A stretch of DNA of 64,000 nt from Neofusicoccum parvum (taxonomy: Eukaryota > Ascomycota > Dothideomycetes > Botryosphaeriales > Botryosphaeriaceae): NCBI GenBank assembly GCA_020912385.1, contig CP087208.1:2728001-2792000 (forward strand), read 5' to 3'. Below, in pieces: positions 1 through 10,387 of the stretch (the first letter of the stretch is position 1; every line of letters begins with the position of its first letter). The position numbers and the translations under genes were made by a program. The notes under the pieces are model-generated. The model had not been told where the DNA came from, ran no database searches, and was given only the letters and a program-made list of their open reading frames with translations.

Positions 1-2
1 TG

Positions 3-227
3 TTCAACGAGATGCAGGAGATGGTTAAAGAGGAGGTGCGAGACCTGGAGGTTGTCCGCGTACAGAGCAGCAGCCTGGGCTGTTCAGTTAGCAAGGGTTA
101 TCTTCTGGGGCAATGGCAGGCCTACGAAGAGATCAAGGACCAATTGGACTGCCCTAGCGCTAATGGCTTGCTGGAGCCGATATTCAGCAAGCTCAGGATA
201 ATGCTCAAGGAGTGTTCGGAGGTTTGA
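3..227 (+). CDS. possible 3' end of a gene entering from the left (partial)
   Basis: An open frame runs in from the left edge to a TGA at 225-227 and gives about 74 residues. It is hydrophilic, with a helical charged start (EMQEMVKEEVRDLE) and no recognised domain. It could be the last exon of a gene starting outside the window. A second frame stays open just beyond the stop (to about 325), so a missed splice or a frameshift is possible. Only the open frame and composition support this call. Confidence 0.35.
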   Translation, partial: FNEMQEMVKEEVRDLEVVRVQSSSLGCSVSKGYLLGQWQAYEEIKDQLDCPSANGLLEPIFSKLRIMLKECSEV

Positions 228-771
228 GTACTAGCAGTATTGTGGAAGGAGCAGAAGACGGGGGAAATCATGGAGATTGTGCGGCAGGAAGTTTATCATG
301 GTCGGAAGTGGAGGACAGTCGCTGAGGCCAGACAGTAAAAAGGGGCACTACACCAAACTCACGCGGCGAGCTGGGAAAACTGTATTGTCATTGGAGTGAT
401 ATATAATGCCATTGCGAAAAATATCTAGAAAGGATTGATAGTCGTAGCTCCAAGTATTGAACCTGCTGCTTGACCATGAGGCAACGCCACGGAAATTTCC
501 AATCAAGCGCCTGGTCAGGTGCTCGCAGTACTTGAGTTTGTGTGCTGTTACTAACTGTTGGAACGGAGCAAAAGGACGGATCTCGTCCAATTGCTCCTGG
601 AGGCTTGACAGCCCCTTATACCCCCCTCCCTGGACCACGGGAGAGAGGACACGGCGTGTAAAATCCAACACTAACTACCAGGGAGTGACCAAGGAAGCAA
701 TCACTGGAGACGCTTAAGTAGTCTGGCGTCGCCAAACTGCGACCTCGAGGCTTTGCGCGGCCTCAGCAGCC
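228..771. other. spacer without a convincing gene
   Basis: A minus-strand frame (348-671) is open but has no usable ATG, although a TATAAG-like box lies near 620 on that strand. I see no repeat, RNA gene or known motif here. Confidence 0.5.
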
Positions 772-1280
772 TCAAACCTTTGATAGTCTGACTCCTGAGT
801 TGCTAGGTATGGTTTCTGGCGACGTCGATGGTGGCCAGCACACACAGTGATTGGCAAGACATAGCGCGTTTGAGCCTTCCCCGTCTGCCTTACCAACACA
901 CCCTGCACATGTTTTACTGTAATATTCCTTTCGATCAGCATCCAAAAAGCTTCTCGATTGTTCCTGCGGCACTAGAGAACTATGCAAATCAAAGCGAAAA
1001 TGCGCAGGATGCTCTCGACCGTCTCCAACGTCTTTGCGCCTCGCCAAATATTCGATCCCAGGATCAGGACTGGCCCTGTGGGCCGAAACGCTATCCAAAT
1101 CAGCAGCATTGCCGTACTCCTCTTGTGTGCCCTTTCAGGTCTCTGCTGCATGCGGCGCAGGGTCGGCTCCGTGGACTCTACAGTAGGCGAAGACTGCGGA
1201 GTCTCGCTTGACCACCGAGCACGATCCTCGTCGAGGTCCACTCCATGCGCGAGAACGTTGCGTCCGCCAGATGTAGCCAT
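772..1280 (-). CDS. hypothetical protein, probable two exons
   Basis: The proposed start is ATG at 1280. Exon 1 is 1280-1182 (33 codons), followed by a 50-nt intron 1181-1132 with donor GTAGAG and acceptor AAAG, then exon 2 1131-772, giving about 152 aa. Without splicing the first frame ends in a different tail, and the second frame has the better coding look (charged, with EYLARRKDVGDG). Late cysteines (CAGC, CVCW) are present but match no zinc motif I know. The acceptor lacks a good pyrimidine tract, so the splice model is weak. No function is assigned. Confidence 0.35.
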
Positions 1281-2861
1281 CTTTGAAGAACTCTAAGGGC
1301 GTAAATCATCGCCGGAAGGCCCTCGCCGTCTTGTGGGGTCCTGCGAAGCCCTTCGCCATCGCGTGCTGCTGCGACTTCCGCCGCGAACGTCGAGCCCCAC
1401 CTTAGCGAGTAAGTGGCAACCGCGCCCCCTACCTTCCCTTGCGCTACTCACGCTCACCTGCCCAGATCTTCCGCCTGCCTGCCAGTGCATGTTGCCGAAG
1501 ACCTGCACCTCTTTCCACCGAGCCCCGCCTCTGTGCAGACAGCCCCGTCCACCACGCCACAGGTCTCTTGCTACCTCGACGAGCTCGCCGCTCTGAGCTT
1601 ACCATGCTGCTCCAGCGTGGCCATCAGAACAATTCTTCCTTGGATCGATGGCGGCCTTTGCGCCTGCCCGCACAACTCTCTCCCGCATCCGGGCATTGCA
1701 CCTGAGGCGCACCGCTCGGTCTGCCGTCTGTCCGCCACCTCGATCCCGTCTACAATATGGCCACAGCGAAGGTTCTCGAGCAACGTGCGGAGGCCAGCTT
1801 CTGACTGGAAGACGACGGATTCAGGATATGCGCACTGTGTTTCCCTGCGTTTACGGAGGAGAGGGAGATCCAGCCGCCGCTGGTTGATCGTGAGGAGCCC
1901 TACCCACTCAGCTGGACTCGCATCCTCTGCTCCCGCACCATCGCCAGCTTGACCGCCAATCCCGTACTCATCAAACCCTGGAAACACCAGATGTCATCCG
2001 ACATCTTCATCGTAATCCCCATCGTCAACCCCCTCCGATGTCTCTCTGCCGAGCTGCCTCTCCGTCCGTTTGTTCATACCACCCAGATCTTATTCCAGAT
2101 CTTGGACCAGCTTGACAAAGGCTGGCAGAAGATCTGGCTCTTGTCTTCCATATCAACACCGAGCCCAGTGGCTAGCATTGCCCATGTTGAGCGCAGCAAC
2201 GAGAAGCCTCTGGACAGCTGTCTCTGGGGCAACGACTACAGCGGAGGCGCGCTCACGATCTCAAGGGATGGCAAGTATGTTGTTTCAACGGTGTTAGGCG
2301 CGAGGTAACGCCGGACGACCGTCCACATGTCTCGAAGACTTTATTCATGCTCCACGGCCTCGATTTATGCAATTTTTGCTTGCCTTCCGCATCAACATCA
2401 ATGCGATAGGCTTTCACGATTTCAAGGACGTCTCCTCCACAGGGCCATCAAGATGTCCGGTCACAGAGTTTTCTTGTGCTGCTCTCCGGAGTCAACACAC
2501 TCAACAACAGCCCCATGTGTGTGGACCACCCTCGTATGCAGCTTAACAGCAGCTACGACATTACCACCATGAACCACATGAGGGTCAGCGCCCCTCAGAC
2601 TCTCAGCTTCACCAACACCGCCGTCCACGGCAGCGACTTGAGCCGGCTTAACGTCTCGCTGAACAAGAATCCAACCGCAAATCCGTTTTCAAGATGATCT
2701 ACACCATCAAGAGAACTTCTCTTTTCGATCGTTCAACAGCGGTGGAAATCTTCCGCCTTGCAGAAAGGACACTATGGAGTACACGGACACAGTTATACAC
2801 GGCCCAGCACCAACAAGCCTTGTCTTTTGTGTCTTCTCTCCACCCAAGCTTACTTGCAGCA
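1281..2861. other. unassigned stretch with broken open frames
   Basis: Both strands carry open frames of 80-180 codons but none has a good ATG, promoter and domain together. On the plus strand, coding-like segments switch frame around 2070-2310, 2330-2570 and 2480-2697, as in a decayed gene. On the minus strand 1987-1571 is open and coding-like but starts without ATG. A pseudogene is possible, but I cannot name its parent. Confidence 0.4.
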
Positions 2862-3233
2862 TCAATCCTGATGCTTGACAATGCGCTCAGCCGCATACCC
2901 CATATTTTGGACATTCGAGTAGAAGGCAGGGTTTCTAAGAAAAGGAACCCTTGCGATGAAGATCATGAAAAGCAGCGCATATGAGGAAGCAATAAAGGAA
3001 ATAGGGCGAGTTTCAAAGACCAGCCGAAGCACACCCGTGAAGCACGGCTGTAGAACACGAAGGACCTGGTGAGCAAGATCCGAATATCCTGAATCTATTT
3101 TTGAGAGACAGAGGCTGACCAAAGCAACACAGATGTACCGATATAGCACGACGAGGAAGACGAATAAGTCCTGACAGCACCTTCTTTTGGACCTCATTGG
3201 CCTTTTCCAGATCTTCTTATTCACCATCAACAT
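2862..3233 (-). CDS. small hydrophobic protein, possible membrane protein
   Basis: This is a single open frame of 123 codons from ATG 3233 to TGA 2862. A basic N-terminus (KKIWKRPMRSKRR) precedes a strongly hydrophobic stretch at about residues 28-48. Two further hydrophobic stretches lie at about 66-80 and 84-103. The layout suggests a small two- or three-pass membrane protein with a positive cytosolic start. No family is recognised. The next features downstream on the plus strand are transposon relics, so this could also be a leftover of a larger gene. Confidence 0.4.
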   Translation of the reverse strand: MLMVNKKIWKRPMRSKRRCCQDLFVFLVVLYRYICVALVSLCLSKIDSGYSDLAHQVLRVLQPCFTGVLRLVFETRPISFIASSYALLFMIFIARVPFLRNPAFYSNVQNMGYAAERIVKHQD

Positions 3234-3656
3234 GTCTGACAAGAAGCACACTGCCTTTTTCCATCCGTGCGCTGACAGACTCTCGGCTTTAAGGGCCGTG
3301 ACGGCGGACCTCTCCCGTCAACCCCTCGGTTGCGCTTTGGCGAGTCTTTTTGTCACATCCGCGTTATGCGAAGAAGTTCTCGTTAGTGGAGTTCTGGATT
3401 CTCGGATTTAAAAGAGGACAAAGCGCAACGAACGCCAATTTCGAGCACTCTGCTGTAGACAGAAGCACAGCAAATGAGTACGATTGCGAAGTCGGATCCA
3501 GGACTCCGTGTGCACCAGTTTCTCTAGACTGCCTAGTCCAGGACGTCCCGGAAAAAGGGCAAGAAGAGGAGAGAATCAAGCACGAGTCCTTGCGAAAGTT
3601 TGAGCTCTTCTTCGGACCCTGACGAGGACGGCAATGGAGAGATTCAAGCACAAGCC

Positions 3657-4246
3657 CTTCGTCGGACCCTAGCGAAGATGATGACGAAGAATCTTCTGAA
3701 GAAGAAGAAAGGACAAAGAAGGCTTCCCACTTCCGCCCAGACGATGTAGGTTTCTTCGACCCCGATACCCGGAACGACGGCGATCGTAATGAGGTCATGA
3801 TGGACCGCTGAAGAAAGATCTATTACCGGTCGGTCCGTGCTTTCGTCAGTGTCGTACAGGCGGGAATGATGGCGACGAAGTCCGCATCGATCCGAAGAGA
3901 GCTCCACAGATGCTTGAGAGGATCAGCTCAAGCGTGGTACTATGGCCAACTACTACCACGCCAGCAGGCCAGGCTGAGGGGCGGTTACGGAGTCACCCGA
4001 TGGACGAAATCACTGTTGGAATACTACTAACGCGAATCGGACGATGCACAACGCAAGCTTCGCTACACACAGTACGGTTTCCTGGAGGTTCGTGAAAAGC
4101 ACCTTATCGCTCGGTTCGTACCACTGGCATTACGATATTCCACTCTCAGGCCTTACCGTGTCTTTGGAAACTTCATAGTCATGGTGACTAAATCCCACCC
4201 AGGCGTGGTCGACAGCATGAGCTCCTTCAATCCTGAAGTTCAGTGA
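3657..4246 (+). pseudogene. decayed retrotransposon gag relic
   Basis: One reading frame runs from an acidic Ser/Glu-rich segment through a gag-like core to 4246, broken only by TGA at 3809 and TAA at 4028. The core has the order seen in fungal LTR-retrotransposon gag proteins: a DDVGFFDPD segment, then a YYRSVRAFVSVV helix, then the motif CLRGSAQAWYY, followed by a basic TRWTKSLLEYY helix and a YTQYGFLEVRE segment. The CLRGSA-x-WY motif before a W-containing helix is the basis for the call. No zinc knuckle, protease or reverse transcriptase was found downstream, and no LTRs could be paired, so this is an isolated fragment. The acidic leader has a +1 frame change near 3655. Confidence 0.7.
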
Positions 4247-5210
4247 CTCCATACCATAACTGCAGCCCATTCGGCCTCTCATACACTTCTGCGTGTGTCT
4301 GCGGCTTGACATATCCCGATTTATGGAGCACTAGTTGCCGATCTACAACATTGAGAACGCGGACGTCGTACGTGGGTTCACGAAGACATGGTCCCTGATG
4401 TACAAAACAAGACTACCGCATGACGTCGCGAAGAAGTTCACAGGTGCTGGCATCCCTCGGAAGGGTAGGCCATCATGGCTCCCGCAACAGCTTGACATCC
4501 AGAAACACCAGCCGCAAATAGAGGCCGGGTGGACGGCTCGGTAGCACAATCAGGTGCTTCATTCGTTGATCACGGTCGCCTTCCTTTAGTCGAAGGACTA
4601 CTGGTCTTGGTCTTCTGGTGACTATCGTTATGGTCTTCTTGTTTGAAGATACCACGGAGAGGGAATAAGTCTTTTCGTGGACTGTGGTTCTTTGTTCATT
4701 CTCGTCACTCTTTTTCGATGGTAGTGCATTGTTAAATTATAAACCAATATTATAGGTGCAGTGTCAGCCACAGTGCTGTCACTGCGGTTATCTGGGTGTG
4801 GTGGAGCGGGGTTCATCTGCAAATGCTTCTATTCCTCTATGGATAGCATCGCAAATTCTGCCCTGCGGACAGCATTCGAGGAGCTTGTTCCGCCTTTATT
4901 CGTTTGGCCTTTTCTGGGTAAGAGTGGTGGAACCGTTGCTAGTGTAGCACATAAGTCTAATGGTTTGTCGCAAGTACATCCTCACGGCATCCAGTTCCAT
5001 TGCCTTTTTTTCGCTTGCTCAGAGATGAGTAGAAAATAATTCAGTTACCATCGCACACATCACGGTTGCAAATTTTGAAGGATGAAAAACGTCAAAAAGA
5101 AAAACAGGCATAGATTTTAACTTATCAAAAAACAGACAAAAGCAGAGAAACAAGAACATCAAACGGTCTAGCATACCACGACTTCCTGCTCCTCATCACC
5201 TATCTCCCGA
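4247..5210. other. spacer, probable remains of inserted DNA
   Basis: This lies between the gag relic and the RING-like gene. A plus-strand frame 4335-4544 looks weakly coding (69 codons, no ATG). The remainder (4560-5200) becomes AT-rich towards the downstream gene. No repeats, RNA gene or paired termini were seen. Confidence 0.5.
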
Positions 5211-5963
5211 CTAAATCCTCCTATCCACGGCCCTCGCCTCCAGCTCCGTCGACCCATGACTAGCCGGATACCACCCATACAGCACCATCCTGCACAGTGG
5301 GCAACGTCTATCCCGACTCAGATGCTCCCACGCACACCGCTCGCCTATCTCATGCCCACATCCCCTCAACCGCACGCGCCTCTCCCCCTCGCCCTCCTCC
5401 ACATACCCCTCCAAGCACACCGGACACTCCGCCTCGCCCTCCTCCACCCACCTGCCCGGCATCCGCCGCACCGGCCGAATCACCGCCTCCATCACCCCCC
5501 GCGGCGGCCCTATCGGCCCCGCCTCGCCCAGCAGGAACGCCAGCTCCGCCCCGTCCCGCGCCACCTGCAGCCGCGTCAGCACAAACGCCGCCGCCTCTGC
5601 CTCGCCGCCGCCCAGCGGCGCCGCGAGCCCGTTGGCTACCGCGTACGCGTCGTGCCGGTACCGGCAGATGCACGCCTGGCCCAGCCAGAGGTGCCGGGCT
5701 GCGCCCGGCGCGGGCCGGCCTGCGGCCTCGCTGTCGGCGAGCTTGGCGAGCATGACGATGTTGGCGGCGTGGAGGAGGACGGGGACGGCGGCGTAGGAGG
5801 GGAGGCGGTGCAGGTAGCTGTTCGTGCGGCGGGCGAGGTTCAGGCTCGCGCTGGAGAAGGGGGTGAAGTTGTGGATCTCGATGGGGTCGGTGTGGTGGGG
5901 GAGGTCGTAGATTGGGGTGATGAGGTGGGTGGGAGGGATGCGGCGGTGGTTGAGGTTTGCCAT
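5211..5963 (-). CDS. RING-like zinc-finger protein
   Basis: This intronless gene encodes 250 aa. The start is ATG 5963 in a good context; the frame is open further upstream but only with non-ATG codons. The C-terminus carries a RING-like finger: C180, C183, C202, H204, C210, C221 and C224 (CPVC ... CGHEIGERC ... CPLC). The fifth zinc ligand, normally His or Cys, is Gly207. Canonical RING proteins recruit E2 enzymes for ubiquitin transfer. With one ligand missing, folding or activity is uncertain, although such CGHxxGxxC variants recur in fungal families. The first 170 residues have no known domain and contain an Ala/Gly-rich middle. Ubiquitin ligase activity is an inference from the finger alone. 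Confidence 0.75.
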   Translation of the reverse strand: MANLNHRRIPPTHLITPIYDLPHHTDPIEIHNFTPFSSASLNLARRTNSYLHRLPSYAAVPVLLHAANIVMLAKLADSEAAGRPAPGAARHLWLGQACICRYRHDAYAVANGLAAPLGGGEAEAAAFVLTRLQVARDGAELAFLLGEAGPIGPPRGVMEAVIRPVRRMPGRWVEEGEAECPVCLEGYVEEGEGERRVRLRGCGHEIGERCAWEHLSRDRRCPLCRMVLYGWYPASHGSTELEARAVDRRI

Positions 5964-6416
5964 CGTGGGTGGGATGGTGTAGGTGGTGGTGTGGGTGGTT
6001 TGGTGTTTTGTGACGGATGCGAGGATGCTTGAGATCGACTCGATGGGAGACGCTTCTTGCAAACGGAAGAAGTGGTTCTGAATTGACGATTGACTGAAAT
6101 GAATGGCGGATGTCGTAGAAATATACACTCCACACGGGATGAACAAAGGGATTGTTTAGATTCAATGTGCATTCAGCTCAAGAACGGTAGTACAATGTGT
6201 AATGTACACAGGAAAACAGTGTTTACACCCTAAACAGCGCAAGTGATCACGGTTTCTGTATCATTTCTAAGAGGTTTGCCATCGGTGCTTCAACTAATAA
6301 TTGTCTTGAGTATTTTGACTACCCACGTTCGTCAACAAGAAAAATGAATCATACTAATCTCCCTTCAGTATTCCGATCGTATTTCTTCTTCAACTCCTTA
6401 TCGATGACCATCGACG

Positions 6417-6713
6417 TCACAACCAGCAACTCCCACCTCCCTCATTCCCTTCCTCCATAAGCTCAGATCGCGCAGCCGGCGGCGTTACGCGCACAACATG
6501 AGCAAGCTGCGCGGACGCGAGCTTGAATGCACCTGTCGCATCGGATGTGTAACTGGTCGGCGCGAGCATGACGTGCGCTGCGAGTTGAGCGGGCGGGTAG
6601 GTCACGACGTGCTCGAAGAATGTGAGGCTGAGCAGGACGTCATATAGCTCGGGGGTGGTTGGTGCTACTGTGAACACAAAGTGTGGCGAATTGCTCAATG
6701 GCAGGACGGTCAT
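6417..6713 (-). CDS. hypothetical small protein
   Basis: ATG 6713 opens a 98-codon frame ending at 6417. The opposite strand begins a short AT-rich spacer, and a CATATAAT-like box lies only about 15-20 bp before the ATG, closer than usual for a TATA element. The protein is mildly hydrophobic with no signal peptide or domain that I recognise. It might be the last exon of a longer gene. Confidence 0.35.
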   Translation of the reverse strand: MTVLPLSNSPHFVFTVAPTTPELYDVLLSLTFFEHVVTYPPAQLAAHVMLAPTSYTSDATGAFKLASAQLAHVVRVTPPAARSELMEEGNEGGGSCWL

Positions 6714-6821
6714 GATTTGTTATTATATGCATCATATTGATAATTTGGTCATTCATTACATGATCTACTACCTTTACTCATATTAATCCCGCCTCGGGTG
6801 AGTCTTGAGTTCGGCAATCTG

Positions 6822-7451
6822 TTATTTCGATATTTCTTTCTCCGTCTCTCTCTTCTCCTGCAACCTCCGCTCCTCACGGCGGCTGGTAACAAAGAGTTTC
6901 CACTCTCTCTTCCAGTGACCAGACACAAGTTTTATTTCCCTATCAGACATGTACTCGGCCTGAAGCTGGTTGAACCTGGTTGCGATTGGGAAAAGCTTTT
7001 TGAGGTCAATGCCGACGCAGAACGCCCAATCGGCCAACTCGTACTCAGTGTTGTCTCTAAAATCCTTGGCGAACTTGAATGCAACTGTAAATGCGGCGGC
7101 TAAGGTAGCAAACAACACCGGTGTATTTGCGTTATACCAAAGCCACTGCTGCATAAGCTCTATGGCGAAGAACACTAAACTGCGTTTGAGGTTGCTGGTC
7201 TCGAGAAGATGATGAAGAAATGCAGGGAGGGGATCAGAATCTGCTTGGTGTTCAAAGCTAAGAATAGATTCTGAGTGAGCTGTCTGTCACCGTTAATGAA
7301 ATAGGTAAACTTACATAGATTCAGCGAAGTACTGAAGGAAGTCCCTCATATCTTCTACAGGGTAGTTGATGCCTCTGCTTGTTCGGATTCGGATCTTTGG
7401 TAGGGATAGAGAAGCTGGCTCATTGCGAATGAATCTGGGCTGTTCTTCCAT
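6822..7451 (-). CDS. small cyclin-box-like protein, two exons
   Basis: Exon 1 is 7451-7315 and exon 2 is 7257-6822, split by a 57-nt intron with a perfect GTAAGT donor and TTAG acceptor; the product is 190 aa. A TATATAAG box sits 43 bp before the ATG. Exon 2 reads as a run of helices resembling a single cyclin fold: a buried helix (RSLVFFAIELMQQWL), an alanine-rich core helix, then KFAKDFRDNTEYELADWA, which parallels the KFLND-x-x-W segment of cyclins. It ends with EIKLVSGHWKREWKLFV, which parallels the ExExxFLxxLxWxLxV helix. Cyclins activate CDKs, but the protein is short and diverged, so the resemblance is structural inference. The tail is a charged coil. Confidence 0.6.
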
Positions 7452-7493
7452 GATCGCGTTTGGGTTTTGGAATGAGCATGGTACCTTCCTCGG

Positions 7494-7501
7494 CTTATAT
7501 A
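7494..7501 (-). promoter_or_regulatory. TATA box of the cyclin-like gene
   Basis: TATATAAG on the minus strand lies 43 bp upstream of ATG 7451. It supports that ATG over the open frame that continues upstream to about 7925. Confidence 0.6.
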
Positions 7502-8030
7502 CTGCGGTCGATGATTGATCTGTGCCACGACTGATGTGTTGGCATTCCAAGGAATGTAGATGTACGTCGAGATCCACAGGTATATCACCCCTGTTGATAT
7601 CCAGAGAGCATAGTTCAAAGGGGGAAGATGAGAGTCCCCTGATGCCCTGCTGGTACATGTCTGCAGCTGAAGGGTTGTGTTCCACACGGTCCCAATCAAA
7701 GGCGCCAATATTTGCTCGGCAGACGACCCACGAAGTGGAAGCATTCAAGAAGTACAAACAGCACAGTGTAGGAACAGCGCTGACACTTTCAAAATCAACC
7801 AGCGCACATTCACCAACTGCCAATTCTGATTCTAGTGTTTGTCGATGATGCTGACCTCGCGATCTTGTTGGTGATTGAGGGTTGGTCAGACACATGTGCA
7901 CCGTATCCGGTAGGCACATAAGCAAGCCCTCGCCGTGACATTCAACCCATCTGGGTACGAGTTGCGCTTAGTCAATTTTCTCGCTAGCTCGATCATCTGC
8001 CGAGCAATGCACACTCCCCGTCGGCCGTGC

Positions 8031-8039
8031 CTATAAAAA
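8031..8039 (+). promoter_or_regulatory. TATA box of U2-like copy 1
   Basis: CTATAAAAA lies about 45 bp before the predicted RNA 5' end and is followed by a pyrimidine-rich stretch. Copy 3 has the same arrangement. Confidence 0.6.
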
Positions 8040-8077
8040 ACCCCTTCGCCCCCGGTCCCAGCTCCTTTTCTTCTTTA

Positions 8078-8263
8078 GCTCTCTCTTGCCATTTGGCTGA
8101 GATCAAGTTGAAGTAACTGTTCTTCTTAGTTTAATCTCTAGGACGTGCCTACGGGTGAACTAGTGATTAAGCCAGTTTTTGGAAACAGTGCTGGTAGTCA
8201 CTGGGCCCCGCCCATACTCTGGCTCATGGTGTCGCCAGTATTGCACTACTGCTGGCTGACGCG
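8078..8263 (+). ncRNA. U2 snRNA-like gene, copy 1
   Basis: About 186 nt match the order of U2 snRNA parts. There is a 5' stem with GCCATTTGGC and GAGATCAAG. The branch-recognition hexamer is at 8110-8115 and here reads GAAGTA instead of GTAGTA. Stem-loop IIa (CTTAG/CTAGG around TTTAATCT) and stem-loop IIb with a C(TACG)G loop follow. The Sm-like site AGTTTTTGG is at 8174-8182. A 3' hairpin, GTGTCGCCAG (8229) with CTGGCTGACGC (ending 8262), has the loop start TATTGCACT that binds the U2A'/B'' proteins in known U2. In known biology U2 pairs with the intron branch site and U6. The altered hexamer, a 1-nt insertion before it and a weaker stem III leave open whether this is a variant gene or a decaying copy. 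Confidence 0.8.
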
Positions 8264-9123
8264 ATATACTCTCTTTTTCGTTAAGCTACTCAGCATGACT
8301 GGGCACTTGAGGAAGAAGCTTCTTGTTGTTGATCTCCCTTCGCCTGCCTGCCACGCGCCGCCCTGACACACATCTTGCGTTGCTACCCTCGCTTGTGTGC
8401 TTTGTCTCATCTTGCGCTCTTGTGAGTCGTTGCTCCCCAGCCGCGACACATGGCGGTGACTTCTGGTATGACCTGAAAGCCACTGTCTGCGGTCGTGTCC
8501 GCAAAGCCAAGTGAGCGGGATGAGGTGCGCGCCGGGGTAGATGAGCTCGCACCAGACGCCGGCTGCTCAGTTGAAACGCCCATCCGCGGATCTTACGACT
8601 AGTCTGGCAACGAGTAAGGGTGAGATTGTATCACCATCTACCAGGCGTGGTGTTGAGTCGCGATGCGCTGGGCGGCTGGATCCAGCGCTGCCGCCGGAGC
8701 GCGAGAGCAGGCCGTCGCACACGGCCAGCCAATCCCGATCGCCATTCTGATCGGTCGCATAGCTCAGAAACAGTGCTCCTGATATCTACACATACTGCCA
8801 TCGGGGTGGTGGCATCGCCGGCTGGCCGTCGCGCTTCTCTCACCTTGACCTGTCCAAAGGGCTTGCGCCTACGACACGACCCGGTCCTGACGGACAGCGA
8901 GAGCTCTCTCCACCCTACTGCGCATGCTTTCATGTTGATTAATATGTATGGGTATAACGCCATGCTAATCGGCTCCCGCAGCGTCTGCGTAATCTCTCAC
9001 CACGCCTTGTGGGCGGCTGTCCGGCCAGTGTCCTGCCACGAGGCAGCGTGCTCAGCACGCCTGTCGCACCTCTATTTCTTTTGGTACGGAGACACAAGCA
9101 CTCAGAAAGTGCGGATTCACTCA
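8264..9123. other. spacer after U2-like copy 1
   Basis: The first 50-70 bp downstream of the RNA (to about 8320) resemble the flanks of copies 2 and 3, including a shared TTGAGGAA-like stretch, so the duplicated unit extends past the R NA. The rest holds overlapping frames on both strands without a preferred ATG. No gene is called. Confidence 0.5.
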
Positions 9124-9573
9124 TCACCGACGGCTGAACGCCCATGTGGCACATAGAGGTCTTGCCTTGTTACCTCGGCGGCGCGCGCTGAGGCCGAACC
9201 GATCAAGGAGAACATCTGGTGCCCCAATTATAGCGGAATGTTGGCAATACCAAGGAAACCTCTTGTTAAATGTCCATTCGATCGCCTGAACGTGCGAGTG
9301 AAGCAGCCTGAAGCTCAAAACAAACAATATATCATTGCTGGCTTTTCCTTCGTATCCAAGACCAGGCTCGATTGTTCTTTCGTGCCCAAATACATTTCCA
9401 ACTTGATCTGGAGATATCACTTGCCAATGGCTATTGTATCTCGGTGAGAAAGTGCCCCGAACAGCGGAAGATGAACAGAGGTTGATGATCCAATCATGGG
9501 CAAAGCCCCAGTGACGAGGCTGACAAGGGACCCGCAGAGAGGTCGTCGACAGAAGTGTGAAGTATAAACCCAT
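9124..9573 (-). CDS. hypothetical protein, weak
   Basis: ATG 9573 opens a 149-codon frame, and a TTTATAC-like sequence overlaps the start region. The N-terminus is mildly hydrophobic but not a clear signal peptide. The body is mixed, with several aromatic residues and a basic C-terminus. No domain is recognised and the plus strand also carries open frames here, so this could be fortuitous. Confidence 0.28.
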   Translation of the reverse strand: MGLYFTLLSTTSLRVPCQPRHWGFAHDWIINLCSSSAVRGTFSPRYNSHWQVISPDQVGNVFGHERTIEPGLGYEGKASNDILFVLSFRLLHSHVQAIEWTFNKRFPWYCQHSAIIGAPDVLLDRFGLSARRRGNKARPLCATWAFSRR

Positions 9574-9880
9574 CTGAACCAGTGAAGGCGACAATAGTGA
9601 CCAGGTTGGGAACGATGACCAGCGTTGTCATGCGGCGACAGACGCGGAGAATGCGGGGGCGAGCATTGCGGACGATCGGACAGCGGTTGTCGTCTGGAAA
9701 TGTGATGCTGAAGGAGACCAACCCCGGTCCCGAGCGCATCAGTAGTCTCTCTGAGACCCCTCCCATTCTCTTTCCCTTCCCGGGTGCATCATCCGTACTC
9801 CTCTGCCTTCCCAACCGTCTCTACCACCTCTCCGCGCCGCTTCCTCCCCTCCCCTCTCCCACCTGCTCCATCAACAGCCT

Positions 9881-10387
9881 CTACCGCTCCCCCTCCCTCA
9901 TCTCCGGCACGCTCGGCCTCAGCGGCAACCGCTTGGGAACCTACACCCACCCCGCCGCGTCAGCCCGCCAAACCACCCCAGAAAAAGAACCACGCAGGGT
10001 GACGGGCGCCAACATACCTGCCCAGCCGTCTGCGCCCTGACATCATCCGCCCACGCGCGCAGCGGCGCCATGCGGTCGACGAAGCGCCGCAGCTCGGCCA
10101 GCGCGGCGACGCGCGTCGGGTGCGCCGCCGTGCGGTACCAGGGGCGCGGCTCGGGCCACGCGCCGCCGCCGCGGTCGACCAGGAAGGCCATGTGTGCATC
10201 GTTGCTCGGGGCGCTGTGGAGCTCGATCAGCGCGGTGGCGCGCATGTGCGGCCAGGTGGTGCGCGCGGTGTCTGCGGGGCGGTGGGGGGTCAGTTGGGGC
10301 GGCGGTGGGGGCGGGTGGCGGCGCACGGAGGATGTGGGAGGAGAGCTTCTCCTCTTCGGCGCCTGGGTTGTGGTCTGGAGGTGGCAT
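9881..10387 (-). CDS. hypothetical protein, three exons
   Basis: Exons are 10387-10327, 10271-10018 and 9940-9881, giving 124 aa. Intron 1 (55 nt) has donor GTGCGC, a CTGAC branch site and CGCAG acceptor. Intron 2 (77 nt) has donor GTATGT, a CTGAC branch site and TGTAG acceptor. Phases fit exactly (1 then 0). The protein starts MPPPDHNPGAEEEKL and has a central region rich in Ala/Arg with conserved-looking WPHMRATALIELH and FLVDRGG segments. No known domain or signal peptide is seen. The exact splice signals make this a real gene in my view, but its function is unknown. It belongs to a run of small minus-strand genes from 9.1 to 11.8 kb. Confidence 0.6.
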
